From an uncultured Acidobacteriia bacterium (lineage in GTDB: Bacteria; Acidobacteriota; Terriglobia; Bryobacterales; Bryobacteraceae): a stretch of DNA of 64,000 nt. Position numbers and translations under genes: made by a program. Under the pieces are notes generated by a model, which worked only from the letters and a program-made list of their open reading frames with translations, made no database searches and was not told the DNA's origin. Of this stretch, positions 18,601 to 26,279 are shown one piece after another (the first letter of the stretch is position 1; each line of letters starts with the position of its first letter). Where the stretch lies: the NCBI GenBank assembly GCA_903881085.1, contig CAIRSA010000558.1, forward strand, positions 1 through 64,000. Reading direction: 5' to 3'.

Positions 18601-18616
18601 TTTACTTGTGAATTGA
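15611..18616 (+). CDS. J-like, zinc-ribbon, FN3 multidomain protein
   Basis: A 1001-residue protein starting at a GTG that overlaps the stop of the vWA-Hsp70 gene. Residues ~5-85 resemble a J domain (NFYILLELDP...) but lack the HPD tripeptide needed to trigger Hsp70 ATPase. Residues ~175-240 resemble a second J-like or helical module. Residues ~308-355 contain three zinc-ribbon knuckles (CGYC, CPHCG, CPRC, CSRCG). Then a TPR-like helical stretch (~360-500) and at least three fibronectin type III-like beta domains (~500-880) with repeated 'LSW/LTW' strands. The start and domain order suggest a scaffold joining the Hsp70 pair to the GTPases. No signal peptide, so FN3 domains act in the cytosol. 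Confidence 0.75.
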   Translation: MSGRPNFYILLELDPGIDDLQAIERRLVEKQRRWSQDSTQGNPADQRKASVNLKLIDDIRTTLSNPESRREEARIARVELGRLTEARGKELDGKLSLLLATKGKCSIEAIRLLVKQLEGAFTEQQVVERLRQAGISIADETSRPKQHTKERLDPAVDSNIRRNIEHLGLKSLYDLLKMTPRSSPQSLWDCANEMNQQILAVGKTDPDSSARKELYGFCLAFFRDEREKEKYDNTLALESLKQLDGDIDFLGAKDKFLDLAQQAALIERARERGVPAADAREYLAEHAAKRKWNMQPAAQATPQPQARLCGYCYKLSPSGADGHCPHCGEALVVPCPRCSAPTPTQDPSCSRCGCHTGDAPVVTALFREAEVLGKSHDYEGAIKRLDRTLVYWPDWPAALAQRKLWEGHSQIRDACIIEARGLANSGKMLAASEALVRLEVEHGWQDQELRQRVSAAIQKARQAAERGDVHRRASKEDEALEEYSVALSMCGDLEAARHALSLIPPRTPEGLKVAAMQRSFSLNWQEVKTRRGVEYKVLRKVGGVPSSDADGEVLACLPGTRFDDLTASTGVAWHYAVYAVRDGVASSDAARSGPHLLTAEVEAIKVHSVDGQVMLSWQPPAGARRVEVWRSSGTPPTSPGDGRRVTVSGNSAVDTNLVNGSTYLYQLFVVFDHPGLAGGEILTQGTTVSAVPAAPPTPVVDMQVRVAGKLAILTWTPVRGASVQIRYSTDPLPLVQGTVFSPGEVSRYGVLATNTDTASAQIALTSPGTVYFVPFSVTDAIAVAGKVVSLSNVDNVTGCSARSTDRHIILQWTWPAGIEEALIRYDFNKAPAEPQGGDAPRLRVTRAEYERAGYWELKVDTPQSHHFTIFARGAGMEAYSSGVGVVASMGKAVSVNYRVVVRRNLYPRRIREAWVELTSDECRSLPGLELRHQRGQPPVFQTDGQSLVNLPSLDLKDGRARIDIPQAGWDPDTYIKLFLTDPSQASQVRLLPSRKENLLVN

Positions 18617-18634
18617 GCGAAGCCGATCCATTAT

Positions 18635-19819
18635 ATGTTTGAATCATTGAAAGCCACGCTGAGAAAGGAAACCTGCCCATTCTGTTTTGAACGGTTTGGA
18701 CTGAAAGACGCTCCTTTCCGCTGCAAGAACAAGCGCTGCAAAGTACAGACTCGGGACGAAATATTATTCAAGGCCTGGGATGACGGCCGCCCCACGGGCA
18801 GGGTGATCCCGCCGCGATGGGGGCTCTCGTCCGGAATGGCCTGCCCGGAATGCCGTGAAGAGGCCCGAAAGCGCCTCTGCCCAGCCTGCCACATGGACTT
18901 GCCGCACACAGTCGGCAAGTCTCGCAACTATATCTTTGCCCTGATTGGCGGCAAGGATTCGGGCAAGAGCCACTATCTGGCGGTTTTGATCCATCAAATA
19001 CAAAATGTGCTGGGACCGGATCTCAACATGCTACTGGAGCCGCTGAATGAAGATACCATTAAGCGATACCGCGAGAACTTCCACGATCCTGTTTACAAAT
19101 CGCATATAATAATCCGCACGACGCAATCCGGGTTTACCGACCGAACGGTGCAAGTCCCTATGATTTACAGTCTGACACTCATTGGAAAAAGCGTTAGGGG
19201 AAAACAGAAAATAGTTGCCGCGGTCAACCTGGTATTCTTCGACACGGCGGGCGAAGATCTAAGGGATCAGGACTTGATGGCGACGGTAAATAAGTACATT
19301 TACTGTGCGGATGGCATTATCCTGCTGCTTGATCCGCTGCAATTGCCCTGGGTTCGGGATCAGTTCAGCGGCCACACCACGCTTCCCGCGTCTACGGATG
19401 AAACGTCCGAGATCGTGACGCGGACCAGCAACCTGATTGTGGCGGGACGGCACCTAAAGGCCAACGTCAAAATTCCGACTCCGCTGGCGGTTGCCTTCTC
19501 AAAAAGTGATGCCGTCGCTACTCTGATCGACACGCAGATGCAGATGAATGCCTCGCCTCGGCACGCCGGTGGTTTGGACGTCGCCGATCAGAGTGCCGTA
19601 AGCGACGAGATGCAATCGTTGCTAGCGCGCTGGAACGGAGGCTACCTTGTGCAGCAGGTGTCGACTCGCTATGAGAAGTTTTCGTTTTTCGGGCTGACCG
19701 CCTTAGGTTGCAATCCGCACGTTGACGGAAAAATCCCGCGAGTAATTCCCCATAGAGTAGAGGACCCATTCTTGTGGCTTTTATACCAGCAAGGTCTTAT
19801 CAAGGGCGCGAAATTATGA
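18635..19819 (+). CDS. Zinc-ribbon GTPase (second of the operon)
   Basis: A 394-residue soluble protein. The N-terminal ~90 residues hold three cysteine pairs (CPFC 14-17, CKNKRC 30-35, CPEC 70-73, CPAC 82-85). The GTPase domain has P-loop GGKDSGKS at 105-112, G3-like DTAGED from Asp203 and a G4-like SKSD at 289-292. It resembles the membrane GTPase at 9719-11113 but lacks the transmembrane part. The stop codon overlaps the likely start of the GAP1-like gene (ATGA), which indicates a partner relation. Confidence 0.82.
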   Translation: MFESLKATLRKETCPFCFERFGLKDAPFRCKNKRCKVQTRDEILFKAWDDGRPTGRVIPPRWGLSSGMACPECREEARKRLCPACHMDLPHTVGKSRNYIFALIGGKDSGKSHYLAVLIHQIQNVLGPDLNMLLEPLNEDTIKRYRENFHDPVYKSHIIIRTTQSGFTDRTVQVPMIYSLTLIGKSVRGKQKIVAAVNLVFFDTAGEDLRDQDLMATVNKYIYCADGIILLLDPLQLPWVRDQFSGHTTLPASTDETSEIVTRTSNLIVAGRHLKANVKIPTPLAVAFSKSDAVATLIDTQMQMNASPRHAGGLDVADQSAVSDEMQSLLARWNGGYLVQQVSTRYEKFSFFGLTALGCNPHVDGKIPRVIPHRVEDPFLWLLYQQGLIKGAKL

Positions 19820-22386
19820 GAACGGGGACAATGGCGCTCCAACATTACTACACGTCTTGTCGTCGCGGAATGGGCGGGGGCCCGGGGTTTCAAATGCGGT
19901 CCGTCACGCAGGGGCTGGACTCTTCGGATCGAACCGATGTCGAACGACGGGGATCTTATACGGCGCCCCGCGGTGTCCCCATGGAGCCTTCCGCAGAAGA
20001 GATTCGCGGCGTGTATCCGACGGCGATGCGCTATTACCGACTGGGGTCCGGACGGTGGGCGCTGACTCTCTCCAGCTATGTGGGCAAGGACTACAGCGGG
20101 CGCTGGGGTAATTACTTCGCTCATACCCTCGTTGTCGACGCTGTGCACTTACCCGTTTGGCCCCTCGACTACTACGAGTGGAATGGGTGGAAAAGGTGCC
20201 TACTACCTGACGAAGATTCCGACGTCGCGCCTGAGCCATTACCTTCAGTGCTTCTCGCGGATATTGCTCCCGGACAATCTTTTTCTTTCGAAGAACTGCG
20301 GTTGTTCATCGCCGAAGCGCCGGAGAGAAAAGCCCTTCTAGCAACCATGGTGCGGGCGGTGCTCCACAATACGGCGACATCCCGGGCCGTGATGATTCGC
20401 GACAGTTTTTTGAACGGCTTGTTTTGGACGGCTTGCGTTCATAAGTCTTTTCCGCTTCCTTATGCGAAGCATTTGAGCCTCTCCACGTATCAGTTTGATG
20501 AACGGAACTGCGCGGTGATTAACGCAACCGTGCCTGGCACACAGCTCACCTGCGATGAGGCGCAAGCAAAATACCAATTCTTTGTGTTCGATTTGATCGA
20601 GGGCCGAAACAGCCAGGTCCCAGCCGCTGGTCAAGGCTACGCGGATGCAGTATCCGGCTGGTTGGCAGATGGGCCCGAGCCAATTGAAAGTTTTTTCCGG
20701 TTCACCTCCCTGTTCAGCCACGAACAGGCCGAGCCTAGTTTGGATGCCCTTGCATGGCTTTACCGCTGGAGCATTGACGACCGCGTAACTCTGAATGCGA
20801 AGCAGCGGGCGGCTGTCCTGGCGTTCGCTGAGCGCCATGTTCGCCCTGGGAAACACGGCGAGGTGCTGCCTGGGTTATCGCGAATCGCCTCGACATTGGA
20901 CGGCCCGGAAACAGGCCAAGAGCAGCGTTGCTATCTGCGCTTTCTCGCCCACTGTGCGGCGAACAGCGGCGAGGTTCATCATCGCCACCAGACGATTCAG
21001 TTGTGGCTCGATATCTTTGACCGTTTCATTGCCAACGATCCGGCGCTGGTGGACGACGCTAGACGAGATCTGTTCGAGTCCCTGCGCGGCTTCGCGGCGG
21101 AGATTGCCGCGGGCTTTCTTGGCGCGAGGCATTGGGGACAATTCAAGTCGCACCTCGGTTCGCTGGTTCCAGACGTATTAGAGAGGGTTTTATCCGAGGT
21201 TCAGGCAGCGAACAGGGAACTCGGTCGGTATCCCACTTGGGATCAGCCAGAAGCCCGAACGGTCATTACGGCTTTGCTCCGCTCCGGGGAACCGCTGGAT
21301 CAAGCGGCCGAGCGCATTCTACGGGTACTCGGAGCAGATGAAGACTCTGTAGTGGGACTCTGCCGTTCCGCCATGGAGGGCGAAGACACTCTTGCGGAGA
21401 ACCGAGGTGAGGCGTTCGGACGCGCCCTAGCACGAATCTTGGCAGCAAAACGTCCGGCGTTCGCGCAGTCCGTTCGAAAGCGGCTGGACGATACCGGTGC
21501 GACGGCGGTACTTTATGGGGAGTTGACCTATGCTAGGGTTCAATGGACCGACGCCGAGGCTTCCTACCAGCGCTACGCGCAATCGGTGCTGCGGGAACTA
21601 CCCGGCTACGAACGCAAATACGGCGAACGGATCGCGCGGGAACTGGTTGCCGACTGGCAAAGGGATCGCATCGGACGTCAGGCGAAACGATGGCTGGACG
21701 GGCTGGATATCCCTTCTGCCTCGACCGGGTTTCTTCGCCAGTGCGTGCTTTGGGTGAATGCAGCCCTGCCTCTTGATTCAAGAAATAGTGAATGGACCGA
21801 GTGGGCGTTCCGTCTAGAGGAGCTTGCACGCAAGTACGACGTTCGGCTTATTCCCAACCGCCCAGCGCTGCGAATCCGGATGCGGGACGCGCGTGATGGG
21901 AAGACGGCGCAGATTGAGGGACTCGCTGAAGAACTTAATGGAATCGACGCGACTGGATATCGAGAGTTCCTGGATGTTTTTCTGCAACCTTGTTTAACCA
22001 GCGCCGGTGCTAAGCCAGAGTTGCATGGAAAGGTGTTATGGGCCGTCGTTCGAAAGGAGCATGAAACCGAATTATGGAATTCCTATCGGCGGGTGCTGAG
22101 TGCCGGGCGCTCTTCTGAATTCGCGGCGATAGAAGAAAATGCTCTGATTTTCTGGCTCGGTTCTTCCTCTCGGGAGAATCGTTGGGACGGGTTGAGAAGT
22201 GATGCTATTAACGTTCTGGTCGAACGGCTGGCGCAGCTTAGCTCCAAACGGTTGGCTGAGTTGGAACGAGTAATCCTGGAGCACTCCCTGAACCCGGTGA
22301 TGTGGAAGCAGCTACGAGAGCGTGTGGAGCGTGAACGACCGAGCTGGAACAAGCTGTTAACGCTTTTTACCCGCAAGAAGAGTTGA
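19816..22386 (+). CDS. GTPase-associated protein (GAP1-like)
   Basis: An 856-residue soluble protein. Its N-terminus (LQHYYTSCRRG...GPGFQMRSVTQGL) matches what I remember of GAP1-N ('GTPase-associated protein 1') domains, which start with a YTSC motif and a GxGFQ element; the middle and C-terminal helical regions would be GAP1-M and GAP1-C. No catalytic motif is obvious. The ATG at 19816 overlaps the upstream GTPase stop (ATGA); a longer frame from 19774 lacks an advantage. GAP1 proteins are linked with DO-GTPases in predicted conflict systems, where they may regulate the GTPase or act as the effector scaffold. It is the last gene of the operon. Confidence 0.7.
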   Translation: MRTGTMALQHYYTSCRRGMGGGPGFQMRSVTQGLDSSDRTDVERRGSYTAPRGVPMEPSAEEIRGVYPTAMRYYRLGSGRWALTLSSYVGKDYSGRWGNYFAHTLVVDAVHLPVWPLDYYEWNGWKRCLLPDEDSDVAPEPLPSVLLADIAPGQSFSFEELRLFIAEAPERKALLATMVRAVLHNTATSRAVMIRDSFLNGLFWTACVHKSFPLPYAKHLSLSTYQFDERNCAVINATVPGTQLTCDEAQAKYQFFVFDLIEGRNSQVPAAGQGYADAVSGWLADGPEPIESFFRFTSLFSHEQAEPSLDALAWLYRWSIDDRVTLNAKQRAAVLAFAERHVRPGKHGEVLPGLSRIASTLDGPETGQEQRCYLRFLAHCAANSGEVHHRHQTIQLWLDIFDRFIANDPALVDDARRDLFESLRGFAAEIAAGFLGARHWGQFKSHLGSLVPDVLERVLSEVQAANRELGRYPTWDQPEARTVITALLRSGEPLDQAAERILRVLGADEDSVVGLCRSAMEGEDTLAENRGEAFGRALARILAAKRPAFAQSVRKRLDDTGATAVLYGELTYARVQWTDAEASYQRYAQSVLRELPGYERKYGERIARELVADWQRDRIGRQAKRWLDGLDIPSASTGFLRQCVLWVNAALPLDSRNSEWTEWAFRLEELARKYDVRLIPNRPALRIRMRDARDGKTAQIEGLAEELNGIDATGYREFLDVFLQPCLTSAGAKPELHGKVLWAVVRKEHETELWNSYRRVLSAGRSSEFAAIEENALIFWLGSSSRENRWDGLRSDAINVLVERLAQLSSKRLAELERVILEHSLNPVMWKQLRERVERERPSWNKLLTLFTRKKS

Positions 22387-22498
22387 TCTGCGTCTGGAAC
22401 GCTGTTAGCCGTTATCGCTCATAAACTACTAACAATCCAGTCCGGGCTCGATGGCTTGGAAGATTCTGTGCGCTTGACGCGCTCTGACCTAGGCTCCC
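22387..22498. other. Spacer after the GAP1-like gene
   Basis: No gene or hairpin terminator is apparent between the end of the operon and the MITE-like element. Confidence 0.3.
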
Positions 22499-22765
22499 GA
22501 GTAGCAAACGGACGGAAAACCGGGGTAAGGATTCCGATGTCCTCGGCGATTTCTGGAATCGATTGAATCTCAAGTGGATATCTGTTACATCCACATCTCC
22601 AGCTTTGCACCAGGCCACCGGTCGATTTGGGGGGGTGACTGAATCGCCGTTATCGGCGAGGTGCGATTTGCCGAAAATATGGGGTTTGGCACCCGCCCCA
22701 GGCTGTCGCCGCCGTTCTGATGCCGCCAGACTGGCTTAACCCGGTTTTCCGTCCGTTTGCTACTC
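22499..22765. mobile_element. MITE-like element with 31-bp inverted ends
   Basis: GAGTAGCAAACGGACGGAAA... at 22499-22529 is the reverse complement of 22735-22765, matching in 30 of 31 positions by hand count. The 267-bp element carries no convincing gene. Its right end meets the truncated recombinase copy within a few bases, so insertion or an associated deletion probably removed the 5' half of that recombinase. I see no clear target-site duplication. Confidence 0.75.
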
Positions 22766-22767
22766 AA

Positions 22768-23126
22768 CCCCCGACCTCGAACAGATGTTGTTCGAATACA
22801 TCAATGCGGCGGGTCTGGGCAAGGCCGGTAAAGACAGCCCGCTATTCCGCACTGCCTACCGCAAAAGCGGCCATCTTACCGAAAATTCCATGTCGGGGGT
22901 GGACATCTGCCGCATGGTCAAGCGCCGGCTGAAAGACGCCGGTCTCCCGGCACGGCTCTCGCCGCATTCTTTCCGCGTAACGACCATCACTGACTTGCTT
23001 GAGCAAGGCGTGCCGCTCGAAGACGTACAGCGCCTGGTCGGCCACGCCGATCCGCGCACTACGCGCCTCTACGACCGGCGCGACAAAAAGATCACCCGCA
23101 ATATTGTGGAAAGGATTTCGATTTGA
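22768..23126 (+). pseudogene. Truncated tyrosine recombinase (C-terminal half)
   Basis: From about PDLEQMLFEYI (22770) to the stop, this frame is a close copy of residues ~209-326 of the intact recombinase at 851-1831, including SPHSFR, the GHADPRTT box and the nucleophile in RLYDRRDK; I count roughly 14 differences over 113 residues. The core-binding domain and the first catalytic Arg are absent, cut off at the MITE-like element, so it should be inactive. It marks the right edge of the island. Confidence 0.9.
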
Positions 23127-23312
23127 GGTTGTCGCACAACCCGTGCCGCGACCGGCCTAAGCCGTTGAACGTTGCAAAACGTCCTTTATGATGTGTTGTC
23201 GAGACCCCGCAAGCACAAGAAAGTGACAGTGACAGAGGTGTGTACCGGCTTTCCGGTGCTTTCCGTTTCGATTCCCTGTTAATTCCTGCGGTGGAAAGGG
23301 GATCATTGATTC

Positions 23313-24731
23313 ATGCCCAGCAAAGGCGCGGATTTCTCGCTAGTGGTATTCGGATGCGCGGTTCTCGCCACGTTAGCGGTGGCCTTCTTGGGTCGGCGCG
23401 ACGCGAAGGGGGTGACCTCAGCCGCGTTGGCCGACCAACGCCTAAACAGGTGGCTCGTAGGCCTTAGTGCGGGGGCTACGGCGAACAGCGGGTTTGTGGT
23501 AACGGCAGCCGTGGGCCTTGGATATAGCTTCGGCGCTCATTGGCTCCTGTTGCCATTGGCATGGTTGCTTGGTGATATCTTGTTCTGGTGGGTTTTCCCG
23601 AATCGGATCAACGCAGCCGGGCGCGCCGTTCGGGCCACGACTATGACGGATCTGATTGTCGATGGTATGAGTCCTCGGCCGCAGATGTGGCTCAAACGGA
23701 CGATAGCCCTTGTGATCGTTGTCTGTCTTGGGGGATACGTGTCTGCCCAATGGATCGCGGGCCAGAAATTCCTGGAAGGTGCTTTTGACTTCGGAGGTGT
23801 AGCTTCGCTGTTGACGTTCGCAGCCCTCATCGTGATCTACACAGCTATTGGTGGCTTTCGAGGCTCCGTTTACGCTGACACACTACAGGCAATAGTTCGC
23901 CTGATCGGAACCGCGATCGCAATGATCGCGGTGGTCGTAATTGCCTCGCGGACCCCGGCTACGTTTTGGAAGAACATCGAAGCTGCTGGCCCAGAGTTTC
24001 TTCATTTAGCTCCAGGAGGGCTCCTACTCGCGCTACCCTTTGTTCTCGGTTTCGCTGCCGCATCTCTGGGCTTTGGGCTGGGCCAACCGCAGATGGTTAC
24101 GCGCTATCTGGCAGGTGCTAATCCTGAGGAGACACGCTCCGCTTGGTGGATCTATAACGGATTTGTACAGTCTACGTGGATTGCGATGACAGTCTTCGGA
24201 ATGGCACTCCGGGGGGTTATGCCAGCGCTTCTTGATCCTGAGAAAGGGCTGGTTCTGTTTCATCGTTCTAATACGGGACCGATCATCACTGGCATCATCG
24301 TCGCCGACATATTCGCAACGATAGCCGCTGCCTCAAACAGCTTGCTTGTAGCGATGGCGCAAACTGTCTCACGCGATCTCTTCAGCCGATCCGATGACAA
24401 CCGCCGTAGCGCACAAGAATCCGTCCTTCTGACCGCCGTTTTGGGTGGTGGAACCATGATCGTCTCATTGAATCTAAATAGCACCGTCGCCAATCTTGCG
24501 CTCTCGTCCGTGTCGCTAATGGGAGCAGGGCTGGCACCTGCGATGCTGATCCGCTTGTTGCAGTGGCGTCACACAGACACTTCCCTCATTGCCGCTGTCA
24601 TCGTCGGAACCTGTACAGCCGTCCTGTGGCAATACTTCGGATGGAGTGGGATCATGAACGAAGCTGCGCCTGGAATCGTTATGGCGCTTTTGGCGAATTA
24701 CGCCCTAACTCGTTATCAACCCGTTCGGTAA
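23313..24731 (+). CDS. Sodium/solute symporter (SSS family)
   Basis: A 472-residue inner-membrane protein with 12-13 hydrophobic segments. It belongs to the SSS (PutP-like) family: GLSAGATANSGF in TM2, the TM5-6 segment AIGGFRGSVYADTLQ and the conserved GFGLGQPQMVTRYLA all match. Such proteins take up a small organic solute (amino acid, betaine or similar) with Na+. The gene ends 6 bp before an EgtD-like methyltransferase, so the pair is an operon, and the solute may be the substrate or product of the enzyme. Substrate unknown. Confidence 0.88.
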   Translation: MPSKGADFSLVVFGCAVLATLAVAFLGRRDAKGVTSAALADQRLNRWLVGLSAGATANSGFVVTAAVGLGYSFGAHWLLLPLAWLLGDILFWWVFPNRINAAGRAVRATTMTDLIVDGMSPRPQMWLKRTIALVIVVCLGGYVSAQWIAGQKFLEGAFDFGGVASLLTFAALIVIYTAIGGFRGSVYADTLQAIVRLIGTAIAMIAVVVIASRTPATFWKNIEAAGPEFLHLAPGGLLLALPFVLGFAAASLGFGLGQPQMVTRYLAGANPEETRSAWWIYNGFVQSTWIAMTVFGMALRGVMPALLDPEKGLVLFHRSNTGPIITGIIVADIFATIAAASNSLLVAMAQTVSRDLFSRSDDNRRSAQESVLLTAVLGGGTMIVSLNLNSTVANLALSSVSLMGAGLAPAMLIRLLQWRHTDTSLIAAVIVGTCTAVLWQYFGWSGIMNEAAPGIVMALLANYALTRYQPVR

Positions 24732-24737
24732 CCTACG

Positions 24738-26177
24738 ATGTCACGAATTCGTAAGCCTACAACCGGTGGTGTCCCACATTTTGAGACCAAGATAGATCTC
24801 TGCTGCGACCTATTGGACGCAAAGACCATGCGCGAGCTGGTCATCGAAAAGGTGCTCTTCAAGGACATCGAACAGGCGGAGAGAATCGCGGAGAGACTCC
24901 ACAGGTTTAAACAACACTATCCAGCTAACAAAGACTCCTGGACATTCTGGGAAGCACTTGCGGATGCACTGGGTTGTGAGGGCGCAGTAGGTCAGAGGAG
25001 CCGTGGTCGGAAGCTCGTTGATGCTGACATGGAAGAGTTCATCCGCTATCTGCCTGAAGCACTACAGGTGAGCGCCCGCCAGATCATGGGGGACCGCATT
25101 GCAAGGAAAGGCGCAGTGGACGGCGAGGTTCATCTGCCACTAGCAATTGAACCGATTCCCGTCAGCGAGTTTGAGGGTCTCCAAATAATCCGGCTGCATC
25201 AGACCGGGCCAATAGAAACGGTAGCAACCGGACTCCGCAACGGCAGAGTTGACCAAAGACACTATTACTTAGACCCGGAGTCGGCCCACAATTGGACCGC
25301 GCTTGTGCGGGCGGATGCCTACCCTACCCATGACCACTGCAAATGGGGATTGAAGTCGCTCTTTGACAGCGAACCCTGGACTCGCGTCGTGGGTAACAGC
25401 CAACCTGGAACGGTTGTAATGCTTGCTGGTGGTGGAGCGCCCACCAAAGACTTGCTCCTGATGAAGACTCTAGTCAAGCAGCAGCCGAGTGCGAAGTTAA
25501 CCTACTACGTCTTTGATGTCAGCTTTTACATGGTGACAGACTCGCTGGTTTTCATCCGCAAGGACTTGCAGGCCGACAATGTCACCAATGTCACGACCGA
25601 AGGCATCGTCGGCGACGTTCTGAAGATGACGAGCGACCTGCGAGGGTTTTTTCACCGGCAGGGCAATGTGATCTTCGGCATGACAGGCGGCACGATTGGT
25701 AATCTGCGAGAGCAATTATTCTTTCGCTCGCTGGACAATGTAGCTAGCGATGGGGATGTCCTCATTCTTAGTGCTGATACGATCGATGGACTGTCACCCG
25801 AGGCCATCGAGCGGATGTTGAATGGCAAATACAATCATCCAGACTTGCGGCGTTTCATCCGACCGGTCGTAAGAGCGGTTCTAAGCGAGACGGATTCTCA
25901 AGAAAGCCTGACGAGCGCGCTTGATCGTACCGCTGTTGATGTTCGTCCCAGTAGCGGGAGCGATGTTCCAGGCAGTTGGGCCGTGACTATCTCCTTGAGA
26001 ATTAACGGACGAGACATTACTCTAGTGACTTCTACCCGGTATGACTCGTCACAGTTGACTGTTTACGCGGCCCAATTCGGATGGGAGCCAGCATGCCAGG
26101 TGTCCAGCCCACTCAACCCTCACTATAAACAATTTGTGTTCTGCCGGAACAAGGCGGAAAGCACCGGAACGGTGTGA
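24738..26177 (+). CDS. EgtD-like SAM-dependent methyltransferase
   Basis: A 479-residue protein. An N-terminal helical domain (~1-130) is not recognised. From ~215 a Rossmann methyltransferase core can be read: motif I-like VVMLAGGGAPTKDLL, a post-I acidic strand end (YYVFDVS), GDVLKM, and VIFGMTGGTIGNL followed by a SDGDVLILSADT strand. The GGTIGNL...GD.L segment is the hallmark of the histidine-specific methyltransferase family (EgtD, Methyltransf_33), which trimethylates amino-acid alpha-amines. The glycine-rich motif is shifted from the usual DLGSGTGSK, so activity is not certain. Directly downstream of an SSS symporter; I infer a role in making or modifying a transported amino-acid derivative. 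Confidence 0.68.
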   Translation: MSRIRKPTTGGVPHFETKIDLCCDLLDAKTMRELVIEKVLFKDIEQAERIAERLHRFKQHYPANKDSWTFWEALADALGCEGAVGQRSRGRKLVDADMEEFIRYLPEALQVSARQIMGDRIARKGAVDGEVHLPLAIEPIPVSEFEGLQIIRLHQTGPIETVATGLRNGRVDQRHYYLDPESAHNWTALVRADAYPTHDHCKWGLKSLFDSEPWTRVVGNSQPGTVVMLAGGGAPTKDLLLMKTLVKQQPSAKLTYYVFDVSFYMVTDSLVFIRKDLQADNVTNVTTEGIVGDVLKMTSDLRGFFHRQGNVIFGMTGGTIGNLREQLFFRSLDNVASDGDVLILSADTIDGLSPEAIERMLNGKYNHPDLRRFIRPVVRAVLSETDSQESLTSALDRTAVDVRPSSGSDVPGSWAVTISLRINGRDITLVTSTRYDSSQLTVYAAQFGWEPACQVSSPLNPHYKQFVFCRNKAESTGTV

Positions 26178-26279
26178 TTGATCCGGAGCTTCCCTGTAGT
26201 TTCCTGCTTCTTTACCTGGAACTAATCAGATAAAACTCCTAATATCGGGTTACACCCAACCAGGGTGAGGGGCAACCTT

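Noticed and set aside
22412-22618. Small minus-strand frames in the MITE-like element
   Set aside because: No recognisable motif and they cross the element's end.
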